A DNA stretch of 25,454 nucleotides from Bacillota bacterium (lineage in GTDB: Bacteria > Bacillota > Clostridia > Christensenellales > Aristaeellaceae), in the NCBI GenBank assembly GCA_023425025.1, contig JAFADG010000038.1, positions 1-25,454 on the forward strand, written 5' to 3'. The notes under the pieces were generated by a model. The model searched no databases, was not told the DNA's origin, and worked only from the letters and a program-made list of their open reading frames with translations. Both the position numbers and the translations under genes were made by a program. Positions 7,191 to 17,872 of this stretch are shown piece by piece; the stretch's first letter is position 1; every line of letters begins with the position of its first letter.

Positions 7191-7229
7191 AAGAAAAAGC
7201 CCGGCCGTGTAAAATAGCCGGGTTTCTTG
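7191..7229 (+). terminator. Rho-independent terminator after the hemerythrins
   Basis: CCCGGC (7200-7205), an 11-nt loop, GCCGGG (7217-7222), then TTTCTTGT. An A-rich run just before the stem can extend the pairing with the T-run. It isolates the hemerythrin transcript from rpoB. Confidence 0.75.
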
Positions 7230-7300
7230 TCGCTTTTGCCGCGGTTTTTATTCATCTGCGTAAAAATATTTGAAAAGCATAAAAAAAGCAAAACCCGGCC

Positions 7301-7329
7301 TTGACAAGGTTTGGGAATCGTGATAGACT
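7301..7329 (+). promoter_or_regulatory. SigA-type promoter of rpoBC
   Basis: A perfect TTGACA (7301-7306), 17 bp, then TAGACT (7324-7329, 4/6). Predicted start is near 7336, giving a leader of about 143 nt. It is the only good promoter between the hemerythrin terminator and rpoB, and implies rpoBC is transcribed apart from rplJ-rplL, which are not in the window. Confidence 0.8.
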
Positions 7330-7355
7330 TTAAACTTGCATCAGTATCGTTACTG

Positions 7356-7418
7356 TGTGGAAGTATGTCCTTCCCTGTGGAAGTATTGTACACGCTCCCG
7401 TAAAAAAAAGCAACGGGA
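7356..7418 (+). promoter_or_regulatory. Direct repeat and hairpin in the rpoB leader
   Basis: TGTGGAAGTAT occurs twice, at 7356-7366 and 7376-7386, one 20-bp period apart. Downstream, TCCCGT (7396-7401) can pair with ACGGGA (7413-7418) around an A-rich loop. Both lie in the predicted untranslated leader of rpoB. The function is unknown; a leader-level control site is possible. Confidence 0.4.
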
Positions 7419-7478
7419 AAATGAAAATTCCGCACAAAGACGGCGCTGGTTGGACAACATAAGGGGTGATGGCTTTAT

Positions 7479-10400
7479 ATGGTGCACGAGGTTCAAATGG
7501 GGAAACTGCGCAAGCGCATGAGTTTCTCCAGGATCGACGAAGTGCTGGACATGCCCGACCTGATCGAGGTTCAGAAAAACTCGTACAAGCGCTTTCTGGA
7601 AGAAGACTTGCGCGAGGTACTGGCCGACGTATCACCGATCACCGACTACAGTGAAAACCTGGTGTTGGAGTTTGTTGACTACTCTCTGGACGATACGCCC
7701 AAACATTCTGTGGAGCGCTGCAAGGAACGCGACCTGACGTATGCGGCGCCTTTGAAAGTATTCGTACGGCTCAAGAACCGTGAAACCGGTGAAATCAAGG
7801 AATCCGACGTGTTCATGGGCGATTTTCCGCTGATGACCAACCATGGCACCTTCATCATCAACGGCGCCGAGCGCGTCATCGTCAGCCAATTGGTCCGCTC
7901 TCCCGGTGTCTATTTCGGCGAAACCATCGACAAAGCCGGCAAGCACCTGTTCTCCGCCACCGTCATCCCCAACCGCGGCGCATGGCTGGAATATGAAACC
8001 GACTCCAATGACGTGCTCTGGGTGCGCATCGACCGTGCCCGCAAGCTGCCCATCACCGTTATTTTGAGGGCTTTGGGTTACGGCACCGACGCCGAAATCA
8101 TCAGCCTCATGGGTGAGGACGAGCGGCTGATGGCCACCATACAGCGCGGCGACAACGCCAAATCCCAGGAAGACGGCCTCATCGAAATCTACAAGCGGCA
8201 GAAGCCCGGCGAGCCCCCCACGCAGGAGAGCGCCAGGAATCTGCTCAATTCGCTTTTCTTTGATCCCAAGCGTTACGACCTGATGCGGGTTGGCCGCTAC
8301 AAGTTCAACAAAAAGCTGTCCCTGGCCACGCGCATCCAGGGCCTGGTGGCTGCCGATGACATCGTCGATCCCCAGACCGGCGAACTGCTGGTGAAAAAGG
8401 GCGACGCCATTGAGCATGATATCGCCAGGCAGATTCAAAATAGCGGTGTCCATCATGTGGACATCCAACTGGACAACCGCGTGCACAGGATCATCGGCAA
8501 CAACTTTGTGGACGCTTCCTGCTATCTGCCCTTCCCGCCCAAGGAAGCCGGCATACTGGAGTTTGTGCACCTGCCCACGCTGAAAAAAATCATGGAAAGC
8601 GTGGAGCCGGACCAGCTGAAGGAAGCCATCAAGGAAAACGTACATAGCCTGGTGCCCAAGCACATACTGACCGATGACATCGTGGCCTCCATCAGCTATC
8701 TGCTGGGCCTGCCCTACGGCCTTGGCAATACCGATGACATCGATCATCTGGGCAACCGCCGCCTGCGCTCCGTGGGCGAGCTTTTGCAGAATCAGATCCG
8801 CATCGGCCTTAGCCGCCTGGAGCGCGTAGTGCGCGAGCGCATGGCCATCCAGGATGCCAACGACGTGCGCCCGGGCGAACTGATCAACATCCGCCCCGTC
8901 AGCGCCGCCATCAAGGAGTTCTTCGGTTCCTCCCAGCTGAGCCAGTTCATGGACCAGCCCAACCCCCTGGCGGAACTGACCCACAAGCGCCGCCTTTCCG
9001 CATTGGGCCCCGGCGGCCTCAATCGCGACCGCGCCTCCTTCGAGGTCCGCGACGTGCACTACAGCCATTATGCCCGCATTTGCCCCATCGAGACGCCTGA
9101 AGGCCCCAACATCGGCCTGATCGGCTCTCTGGCCACTTATGCGCGTATCAACGAATATGGGTTCATCGAGGCGCCCTACCGCAAGGTGGACAAAGCCACC
9201 AACAAGGTGACCGATGAAATCGTGTACATGACCGCCGATGAGGAAGACTTCTATAAAGTCGCCCAGGCCAACGAGCCGCTCCAGCCCGACGGCAGCTTCG
9301 TACGCGAACGCATCACCGTCCGCGACAAGGCGGAGATTATCGAAGTGCCATTGTCTCAGGTAGACTTCATCGACGTCAGTCCCCGGCAGGTGGTGTCCGT
9401 GGCCACGGCCATGGTCCCCTTCCTGGAAAACGACGACGCCACCCGCGCCCTGATGGGCTCCAACATGCAGCGCCAGGCCGTGCCGCTTTTGATCCCCCAG
9501 GCCCCCATCGTGGGCACGGGCATGGAATTCAAAGCCGCCCATGACTCCGGTGTTGTGGTATTGGCCAAGGAAAGCGGCGTTGTGGAACGCGTTTCCGCCG
9601 ATGAGATCGTCATCAAGGACGAACATAACGAGCGCCACCGTTACCGCCTGATCAAGTTTGCCCGCTCCAACCAGGGCACCTGCATCAACCAGCGCCCTGT
9701 TGTCAAGGCCGGCGAAAAGATCGAAAAAGGCGACCTGCTGGCAGACGGCCCCTCCACCGAAAAGGGCGAGATCGGCCTTGGCCGCAACGTGCTGATCGGC
9801 TTTATGACCTGGGAAGGCTACAACTATGAAGACGCCATCCTGATCTCAGAAAAGCTGGTCAAGGAGGATGTATACACCTCCATCCATATTGAAGAGTTCG
9901 AGTCCGAAGCCCGGGAAACCAAGCTCGGGCCGGAAGAAATCACCCGTGATATCCCCAGCGTCGGCGACGACGCCGTAAAGGACCTGGATGAGTTCGGCGT
10001 TGTCCGCATCGGCGCGGAAGTGCGCTCCGGCGATATCCTGGTAGGCAAGGTCACCCCCAAGGGCGAAACGGAGCTGACCGCGGAAGAGCGCCTGCTGCGC
10101 GCCATCTTCGGCGAAAAGGCCCGCGAGGTCCGCGACACTTCCCTGCGCGTGCCCCACGGCGAGGGCGGTATCGTGGTGGATGTGAAGACCTTCACCCGCG
10201 AGAACAACGATGAGCTGTCCCCCGGCGTCAACCAGATGGTCCGCGTCTACATCGCCCAGAAGCGCAAAATCAGCGTGGGCGACAAGATGGCCGGCCGCCA
10301 CGGCAACAAGGGCGTTATCTCCCGCATCCTTCGCGAAGAGGATATGCCTTTCATGCCCGACGGCACGCCGCTGGAAATCGTGTTGAACCCTCTGGGCGTT

Positions 10401-11189
10401 CCTTCCCGTATGAACCTGGGCCAGGTGCTGGAAGTGCACCTTGGCTTGGCCGCCAAGGCATTGGGCTGGCATATCGCCACCCCCGTGTTCGACGGCGCTA
10501 CCGAAGAAGAAATCGAAGAGTGCCTGCAAATGGCCGGCAAGCGGTCTGACGGCAAGACGACCCTCTATGACGGGCGCACCGGCGATCCCTTTGAAAACCC
10601 TGTCACCGTGGGCTATATGTACTTCCTGAAGCTCCACCACCTGGTGGACGACAAGATGCATGCCCGTTCCACCGGTCCCTACTCCCTGGTCACGCAGCAG
10701 CCCTTGGGCGGCAAGGCCCAGTTCGGCGGCCAGCGCTTTGGCGAAATGGAAGTGTGGGCGCTGGAAGCCTACGGCGCCGCCAACACCCTGCAGGAAATCC
10801 TCACCGTCAAGTCCGACGACGTGGTGGGCCGCGTAAAGACCTACGAGTCCATCGTCAAGGGCAACAACATCCCCGCTCCCGGCGTGCCGGAAAGCTTCAA
10901 GGTTCTGATCAAGGAGCTCCAGTCCCTGTCGCTGGACATCAAGGTACTGTCTGAGGACAAGCAAGAGATTATCATCCGCGAGCTGGACGACGACGATCTG
11001 GAGCCGGTGGAACTGCCTGCCGGGCGGCTTGACCTGGATGCCGACGAGGAAGGCGGACGGGCGCCGCGCCGAGAAGAAGCCGACGAAGACACCATCGACG
11101 ACGACTTCAGCCTGGACGAAGAGGATTTGGAAGACTTCAACGTTGAGGATGCCCTCAGCGATATCAGCTTGGATGATGATGATCTATGA
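7479..11189 (+). CDS. rpoB: DNA-directed RNA polymerase subunit beta
   Basis: This 1236-residue protein is a complete Bacillota-type beta subunit, the half of the active-site cleft bound by rifampicin. The rifampicin region GSSQLSQFMDQPNPLAELTH starts at 483, with the key residues Asp492, His502 and Ser507 in their sensitive form. Later blocks include CPIETPEGPNIGLI, the KMAGRHGNKGVIS segment and TQQPLGGKAQFGGQRFGEME near the C-terminus. ATG 7479 fits the family start (MVHEVQMGK, then RMSFSRI) and has AAGGGGTGAT (7461-7470). The last 69 residues (1168-1236) form an acidic tail with 33 Asp/Glu, beyond the conserved core. It is followed by rpoC after a 320-bp gap rich in hairpins. Confidence 0.99.
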   Translation: MVHEVQMGKLRKRMSFSRIDEVLDMPDLIEVQKNSYKRFLEEDLREVLADVSPITDYSENLVLEFVDYSLDDTPKHSVERCKERDLTYAAPLKVFVRLKNRETGEIKESDVFMGDFPLMTNHGTFIINGAERVIVSQLVRSPGVYFGETIDKAGKHLFSATVIPNRGAWLEYETDSNDVLWVRIDRARKLPITVILRALGYGTDAEIISLMGEDERLMATIQRGDNAKSQEDGLIEIYKRQKPGEPPTQESARNLLNSLFFDPKRYDLMRVGRYKFNKKLSLATRIQGLVAADDIVDPQTGELLVKKGDAIEHDIARQIQNSGVHHVDIQLDNRVHRIIGNNFVDASCYLPFPPKEAGILEFVHLPTLKKIMESVEPDQLKEAIKENVHSLVPKHILTDDIVASISYLLGLPYGLGNTDDIDHLGNRRLRSVGELLQNQIRIGLSRLERVVRERMAIQDANDVRPGELINIRPVSAAIKEFFGSSQLSQFMDQPNPLAELTHKRRLSALGPGGLNRDRASFEVRDVHYSHYARICPIETPEGPNIGLIGSLATYARINEYGFIEAPYRKVDKATNKVTDEIVYMTADEEDFYKVAQANEPLQPDGSFVRERITVRDKAEIIEVPLSQVDFIDVSPRQVVSVATAMVPFLENDDATRALMGSNMQRQAVPLLIPQAPIVGTGMEFKAAHDSGVVVLAKESGVVERVSADEIVIKDEHNERHRYRLIKFARSNQGTCINQRPVVKAGEKIEKGDLLADGPSTEKGEIGLGRNVLIGFMTWEGYNYEDAILISEKLVKEDVYTSIHIEEFESEARETKLGPEEITRDIPSVGDDAVKDLDEFGVVRIGAEVRSGDILVGKVTPKGETELTAEERLLRAIFGEKAREVRDTSLRVPHGEGGIVVDVKTFTRENNDELSPGVNQMVRVYIAQKRKISVGDKMAGRHGNKGVISRILREEDMPFMPDGTPLEIVLNPLGVPSRMNLGQVLEVHLGLAAKALGWHIATPVFDGATEEEIEECLQMAGKRSDGKTTLYDGRTGDPFENPVTVGYMYFLKLHHLVDDKMHARSTGPYSLVTQQPLGGKAQFGGQRFGEMEVWALEAYGAANTLQEILTVKSDDVVGRVKTYESIVKGNNIPAPGVPESFKVLIKELQSLSLDIKVLSEDKQEIIIRELDDDDLEPVELPAGRLDLDADEEGGRAPRREEADEDTIDDDFSLDEEDLEDFNVEDALSDISLDDDDL

Positions 11190-11191
11190 TT

Positions 11192-11395
11192 CGTTAAAAT
11201 GACTTTGTCATTTTAACGCGGTTGCACGATTCGCCTGCGAGCTCCGCTCGCGGCCGGCGAATCGTATAAGGAATGCTTGCTTCGCAAGCCCCGCCCGCCC
11301 GGCGAAGCCGGGCGATACGATTAAAAATCGAAGGGGTTCCACCCCTTCGATGCTTCCCTGGAAATTGGTCACCATTTATCGATGGAACAATTTCC
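11192..11395. repeat. Cluster of six hairpins in the rpoB-rpoC gap
   Basis: Six inverted repeats sit in about 200 bp. They are: 11192-11218 (12-bp perfect stem, loop TTT); 11226-11265 (10-bp outer stem ACGATTCGCC/GGCGAATCGT with an inner GCGAGC/GCTCGC); 11275-11289 (GCTTGC/GCAAGC, loop TTC); 11297-11313 (GCCCGGC/GCCGGGC, loop GAA); 11327-11351 (11-bp perfect stem, loop TCC); 11360-11395 (GGAAATTG/CAATTTCC, with inner CCAT/ATGG). TCGTAT (11262-11267) can also pair with ATACGA (11315-11320), closing a larger arm. None has a proper U-tract. The dense mosaic of perfect stems looks like an intergenic repeat element rather than ordinary spacer; copy number elsewhere is unknown. Confidence 0.75.
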
Positions 11396-11509
11396 TGCAT
11401 AGGGGCGCGGGTTGAAATAAATCCCGCATGCCAATCAGCTTCTTGTTGGCGGTCCTTATGGATCACCCCCCAGTGCCTGCCCCGGATAGATGGAAGGGAG
11501 TGGACCCTT

Positions 11510-15073
<3,564 letters not shown>

Positions 15074-15077
15074 GCCT

Positions 15078-15111
15078 ATTCGCCCAAACGCCAAGCGTTT
15101 GGGCGAATTTT
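15078..15111 (+). terminator. Terminator after rpoC
   Basis: A perfect 14-bp stem (15078-15091 with 15095-15108) around loop CAA, ending in a short T-run. It starts 5 bp past the rpoC stop. The stem is very strong; the U-tract is short, so efficiency is less certain. Confidence 0.85.
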
Positions 15112-15149
15112 GCCTGTATCCTGCCGCTGCCTGAAAAAAGTAAATTGTG

Positions 15150-15190
15150 GGGGAGGTTTCTTGCAAGAAGCCTCCCCTGTGGTGTATCAT
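15150..15190 (+). promoter_or_regulatory. Promoter with a dyad centred on its -35 box
   Basis: TTGCAA (15161-15166), 18 bp, TATCAT (15185-15190) forms a plausible SigA promoter for the NimA-like gene. The -35 box is the centre of an imperfect palindrome: GGGGAGG (15150-15156) with CCTCCCC (15171-15177) and TTCTT with AAGAA inside, one wobble between. A protein bound to such a dyad would block the -35 box, so it may be an operator. No U-tract follows, so it is not a terminator. Confidence 0.55.
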
Positions 15191-15223
15191 GAATCATTAT
15201 GAATGAAAGGTGTGCATTCCTTT

Positions 15224-15688
15224 ATGAAACCCGAACGCATGACCACCGAGGCCGCCGCCCGCGAGGTGTTGAAATCCTGCAACCTGGGTACTTTGAGCCT
15301 TGTTACGCCGGAAGGCCTCCCCTATGGCGTGCCCATCAATTATTACTATGACGAGGACGAGAACCTCATCTACCTTCACTGCGCGCTGAAGGGCAAGAAG
15401 CTGGATTGCCTGCATGCCCATCCCGAGGTCAGCTTTTCCGTATACAAGAACCCGGTCATCATCCAGGAGCGCTTCACCACCCATTACGACAGCGCCATCG
15501 TCACCGGCCATGCCGAAATCATCGCCGATCCCACGCAGAAGCGCACGACCCTGCTGGCCTTTTCCAGCGCCTTATGCCCGGATGGCGCATACCGCCTTGC
15601 CGAGGTCGTGGATAAGTACTGGCAGGCTGTGACCATGCTCAAAATCGTTATTGATAAAATCGAGGGCAAGCGCAACCGGGACGAATGA
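15224..15688 (+). CDS. NimA-like FMN-binding protein (pyridoxamine 5'-phosphate oxidase fold)
   Basis: This 154-residue protein resembles the NimA/flavin-nucleotide-binding group: MTTEAAAREVLKSCNLGTLS near the N-terminus, LPYGVPINYYYDEDENLIYLH, KGKKLDCLHAHPEVSFSVYK, and a SAIVTGHAEII strand. These split-barrel proteins bind FMN and act as small reductases or oxidases; some Nim members reduce 5-nitroimidazoles, but most homologues have no proven substrate. I chose ATG 15224 because GAAAGGTG precedes it by about 11 nt; an earlier in-frame ATG at 15203 has no ribosome binding site. The serine hydrolase gene begins 24 bp after its stop and is likely co-transcribed. Drug resistance should not be assumed. 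Confidence 0.82.
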   Translation: MKPERMTTEAAAREVLKSCNLGTLSLVTPEGLPYGVPINYYYDEDENLIYLHCALKGKKLDCLHAHPEVSFSVYKNPVIIQERFTTHYDSAIVTGHAEIIADPTQKRTTLLAFSSALCPDGAYRLAEVVDKYWQAVTMLKIVIDKIEGKRNRDE

Positions 15689-15712
15689 TTCCGGCATACG
15701 AAGGAGCAAATC

Positions 15713-16939
15713 GTGGCATACCAACCGCTAATGGACTCCATGGCCACCCTGGTGGAGCGCATGCGCATGCTGACGGGCATGGCCGTCGCTTACGGCACCA
15801 GGGATGACCATCAAACCGCCGGCGTCGGCAACATCCAGGAGGTCGCGTGGTCTGATGGGGCGTTTGTCCCATGCGTGCGTCCCATCCGGGAGAATACGCT
15901 GTATGACCTGGCGTCCCTCACCAAGCTGTTCACCCTGATTGGCGTCATGCAGCTGATAGAGCGAAAGTCCATCTCCCTTGCCGACACGTTCGGCATCATC
16001 GATCCCCGCTTCCCCCATTTGCGGCATGTCCCTTTGCGGGACATCCTCTGTTATGAGGCGGTGCTGAAAACCCCGCAGCGTGTTGACCAGCAGCCCGGCC
16101 GTGCATTAGCGCTTGAGCAGGTATTTCAAACAAGCCTGGCCCCCACGGAGCCGCCCAGGCTGTATTCGGATATGAACGCCCTGCTGCTCAAGTACATCGT
16201 GGAAACCGCGTCTGGCCTCCGTTTTTATGATTATCTGGAGCAGCATATATTCAAGCCCGCCGGCATGACGGAAACCTATTCGGTTATTCCGGAGAGCCGC
16301 CTTTTGCATTGTGCCTGCTACAACTTTGAGTACCGGATTCTCGGCGATCAATACCACCTGCGCATGGATGCGCCCATGGGTGCGCCCCATGACCCCAAGG
16401 CGCAAATCCTCTCCGATAACGGCCGCGATCTTTGCGGCCACGCCGGGCTGTTCAGCACTGTGGCCGACATGATCAAGCTTTGCCAGGCGCTGCTTTCCCA
16501 CAAGCTGCTGACCAGGGAAACCTTGCTTGAAATCGGTACCAACCGAACCGGACGTCTGGGCGCTGACGGCAGCTACCGCCAGTACCTGGGCTATTTATGC
16601 TTCGTGAAAAGCCCGTTGCAACGCTTTTCCGAGGTTCCGCAATGGATGGGCGGCCACGCCTTCGGCCTGAGCGGCTTTACGGGCAACCACATCGCCATTG
16701 ACCCGGAAGCCGGCATCTTCGACCTGTTTCTGGGCAACCGCTGCCACAACCGGGTATCGGTGATCCAACCGCCGGAGGGCAAGGACATCACCGATTACGG
16801 CATCACCAGGGAGGGCGAAGGCGTTATTGACTGGGTGGACGGGCGGAAGGTGCAATCCAGCTATTTGTACATCCACCAAAAGGACAAAAAACTCCACGGG
16901 CCGATCCGGGAGCATATGCTGGAACTGGGATGGCTGTAG
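15713..16939 (+). CDS. Serine hydrolase, beta-lactamase/class C (PBP4*-like) family
   Basis: This 408-residue protein has the serine-acylating triad of the class C/EstB/PBP-like fold: S68-L-T-K71 (SxxK), Tyr151-S-D (YxN equivalent) and a GHAFGLSGFTG block as the third motif (HxG in place of KTG). GHAGLFSTVADM is also typical. No signal peptide is visible, so it is probably cytoplasmic, which argues against a true beta-lactamase and for an esterase or peptidase. The GTG start at 15713 has AAGGAG (15701-15706). It follows the NimA-like gene by 24 bp. The C-terminal 60 residues (from about GKDITDYG) form an extra segment I cannot place. Confidence 0.85.
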   Translation: MAYQPLMDSMATLVERMRMLTGMAVAYGTRDDHQTAGVGNIQEVAWSDGAFVPCVRPIRENTLYDLASLTKLFTLIGVMQLIERKSISLADTFGIIDPRFPHLRHVPLRDILCYEAVLKTPQRVDQQPGRALALEQVFQTSLAPTEPPRLYSDMNALLLKYIVETASGLRFYDYLEQHIFKPAGMTETYSVIPESRLLHCACYNFEYRILGDQYHLRMDAPMGAPHDPKAQILSDNGRDLCGHAGLFSTVADMIKLCQALLSHKLLTRETLLEIGTNRTGRLGADGSYRQYLGYLCFVKSPLQRFSEVPQWMGGHAFGLSGFTGNHIAIDPEAGIFDLFLGNRCHNRVSVIQPPEGKDITDYGITREGEGVIDWVDGRKVQSSYLYIHQKDKKLHGPIREHMLELGWL

Positions 16940-17170
16940 GCTGCAGATAGCAGCCAGAGAGCTTAAGAAAGCGGCGTGAACGGTGAATAGACGAGAAACC
17001 GGCTTGTTTTTTTCGTGTTACATGCAGGCGATTATCAATCGCCCGCATGCTGCGCATGGTGTACGCATCATTTTCAGAGTAGTAAGCGGCGGGTATGGCA
17101 CTATTTTAAATGATCAGGCTACAGATACCATGGCACTGTTTCAAACTACTTCAGAATCATAATCTGACAG
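16940..17170. other. Non-coding spacer with two small hairpins
   Basis: No gene is supported here. GGCTGC/GCAGCC (16939-16955) directly follows the hydrolase stop but has no U-tract. CATGC-GGCGATT (17021-17033) pairs with AATCGCC-GCATG (17037-17049), with one mismatch, and also lacks a U-tract. A T-run at about 17005-17013 has only a 4-bp stem before it. GC content drops toward 17170. Confidence 0.5.
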
Positions 17171-17410
17171 TCAATGTGAAATCCCTCGCCCCATTCCTGC
17201 AATATATACAATGACTTCTTCCGATGTTGGATTCTCGCCTTTGCACGGAACTGACTTCCAAAACGCTTGGATGTTAGGATCGGAATTTTCTCTGGCGGCG
17301 GCTAGCGCAATTTCAATTTCTTGTCTGACCTCCTCCACACTTATTCCGCTTTTCTTTGCTATGGCCTCAAGAGATTCCCTGACCGATTGTTCTGCTGTAT
17401 TATTCTTCAT
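17171..17410 (-). CDS. Small protein of unknown function
   Basis: I do not recognise this 79-residue protein with certainty. It is mostly helical in look: SVRESLEAIAKKSGISVEEV at 9-28, EIEIALAAARENSDPNIQAF, then a conserved-looking PCKGENPTSEEVIVYIAGM end. The pattern resembles short Clostridia proteins sometimes labelled as Spo0A C-terminal-like, but I cannot confirm that. AAGGTGG (17418-17424) supports the ATG. A very good promoter (TTGACA-N18-TACAAT) lies upstream between two operator-like repeats. It is divergent from the XRE regulator, which probably controls it. It has no membrane segment or signal peptide. Confidence 0.72.
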   Translation of the reverse strand: MKNNTAEQSVRESLEAIAKKSGISVEEVRQEIEIALAAARENSDPNIQAFWKSVPCKGENPTSEEVIVYIAGMGRGISH

Positions 17411-17454
17411 ATCAATGCCACCTTACACCGCCATATATCCGGAATGATTTATGC

Positions 17455-17568
17455 AATTACCCGAATACGGGTAATTGTAGCATATTTATATTTCGCATGT
17501 CAACCCGAATTCGGGTAGTTGTTTTTTTTGTTTCTCTTATCATGTATATATCAACCCGAATACAGGTA
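17455..17568. promoter_or_regulatory. Three operator-like inverted repeats between the divergent pair
   Basis: The motif ACCCGAATnCGGGT recurs three times: AATTACCCG/CGGGTAATT with a 4-nt centre at 17455-17476, the perfect palindrome ACCCGAATTCGGGT at 17503-17516, and a decayed copy ACCCGAATACAGGTA at 17554-17568 running into the XRE ribosome binding site. Copies start 44 and 51 bp apart. They flank the -10 and -35 boxes of the minus-strand promoter. The small XRE protein is the obvious candidate to bind them. Confidence 0.8.
17474..17503 (-). promoter_or_regulatory. SigA-type promoter of the small unknown gene
   Basis: On the minus strand TTGACA (17503-17498), 18 bp, TACAAT (17479-17474). 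The -35 abuts the palindrome at 17503-17516 and the -10 overlaps the repeat at 17455-17476, so a bound repressor would cover both boxes. Predicted start near 17467. Confidence 0.85.
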
Positions 17569-17578
17569 GGAGATGCTG

Positions 17579-17818
17579 ATGACATATTCTGAGATGATCG
17601 TGATGCGGATATCCACGCTCTGTAAGCAGCGCGGAATATCCTATAATAAGCTAGCGGCAATGTGCGGCCTGAAACAGTCCACCATTGATAATATTGTGCG
17701 CGGTGTTACCAAGGATCCGCGCATCCAGACGCTTCATCATATTGCTATCGGCCTTAACATGACCCTAGCGGAATTCCTGGATTTCAAAGAGCTGAATGAT
17801 TATTCGTTTGAAGGCTAA
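17579..17818 (+). CDS. Small XRE-family helix-turn-helix regulator
   Basis: This 79-residue protein is a single Cro/C1-type DNA-binding domain: ISTLCKQRGISYNKLAAMCG (helices 1-2), LKQSTIDNIVRGVTKDPRIQ (recognition helix and turn), then LHHIAIGLNMTLAEFLDF. No ligand or sensor domain is attached. Such small regulators usually bind as dimers to inverted repeats near their own promoter, and three such repeats lie directly upstream. I chose ATG 17579 because AGGTAGGAG (17564-17572) is 6 nt away; the ATG at 17573 touches the ribosome binding site. The last operator copy overlaps that site. It ends at a shared terminator with the convergent yacL-type gene. Its own promoter is not clear. Confidence 0.88.
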   Translation: MTYSEMIVMRISTLCKQRGISYNKLAAMCGLKQSTIDNIVRGVTKDPRIQTLHHIAIGLNMTLAEFLDFKELNDYSFEG

Positions 17819-17820
17819 AT

Positions 17821-17867
17821 GCAAACAAAGCCGGGGAAGCACTGTGTGCTTCCCCGGCTTTGTTTGC
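17821..17867. terminator. Bidirectional terminator between convergent genes
   Basis: A perfect 22-bp stem (17821-17842 with 17846-17867) around loop TGT. The outer part is A/T-rich on both arms, so each strand has a T-rich tail. It sits 2 bp past the XRE stop and 5 bp past the end of the convergent yacL-type gene, serving both. Confidence 0.93.
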
Positions 17868-17872
17868 TATCA

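Noticed and set aside
7632..9638. Long minus-strand open frame across rpoB (and similar ones at 9846-10964, 12860-14701 and 23877-25397)
   Set aside because: All are mirror frames of conserved genes with His/Gly/Val-rich translations and no start signals.
15224..16939. Reading the NimA-like and beta-lactamase-fold pair as a drug-resistance island
   Set aside because: Both families are broad, the hydrolase has no signal peptide, and base composition matches the neighbours.
17519..17548. Promoter for the XRE gene (TTGTTT with TGTATA)
   Set aside because: The -10 matches only three of six positions and the T-rich tract allows several alignments; none stands out.
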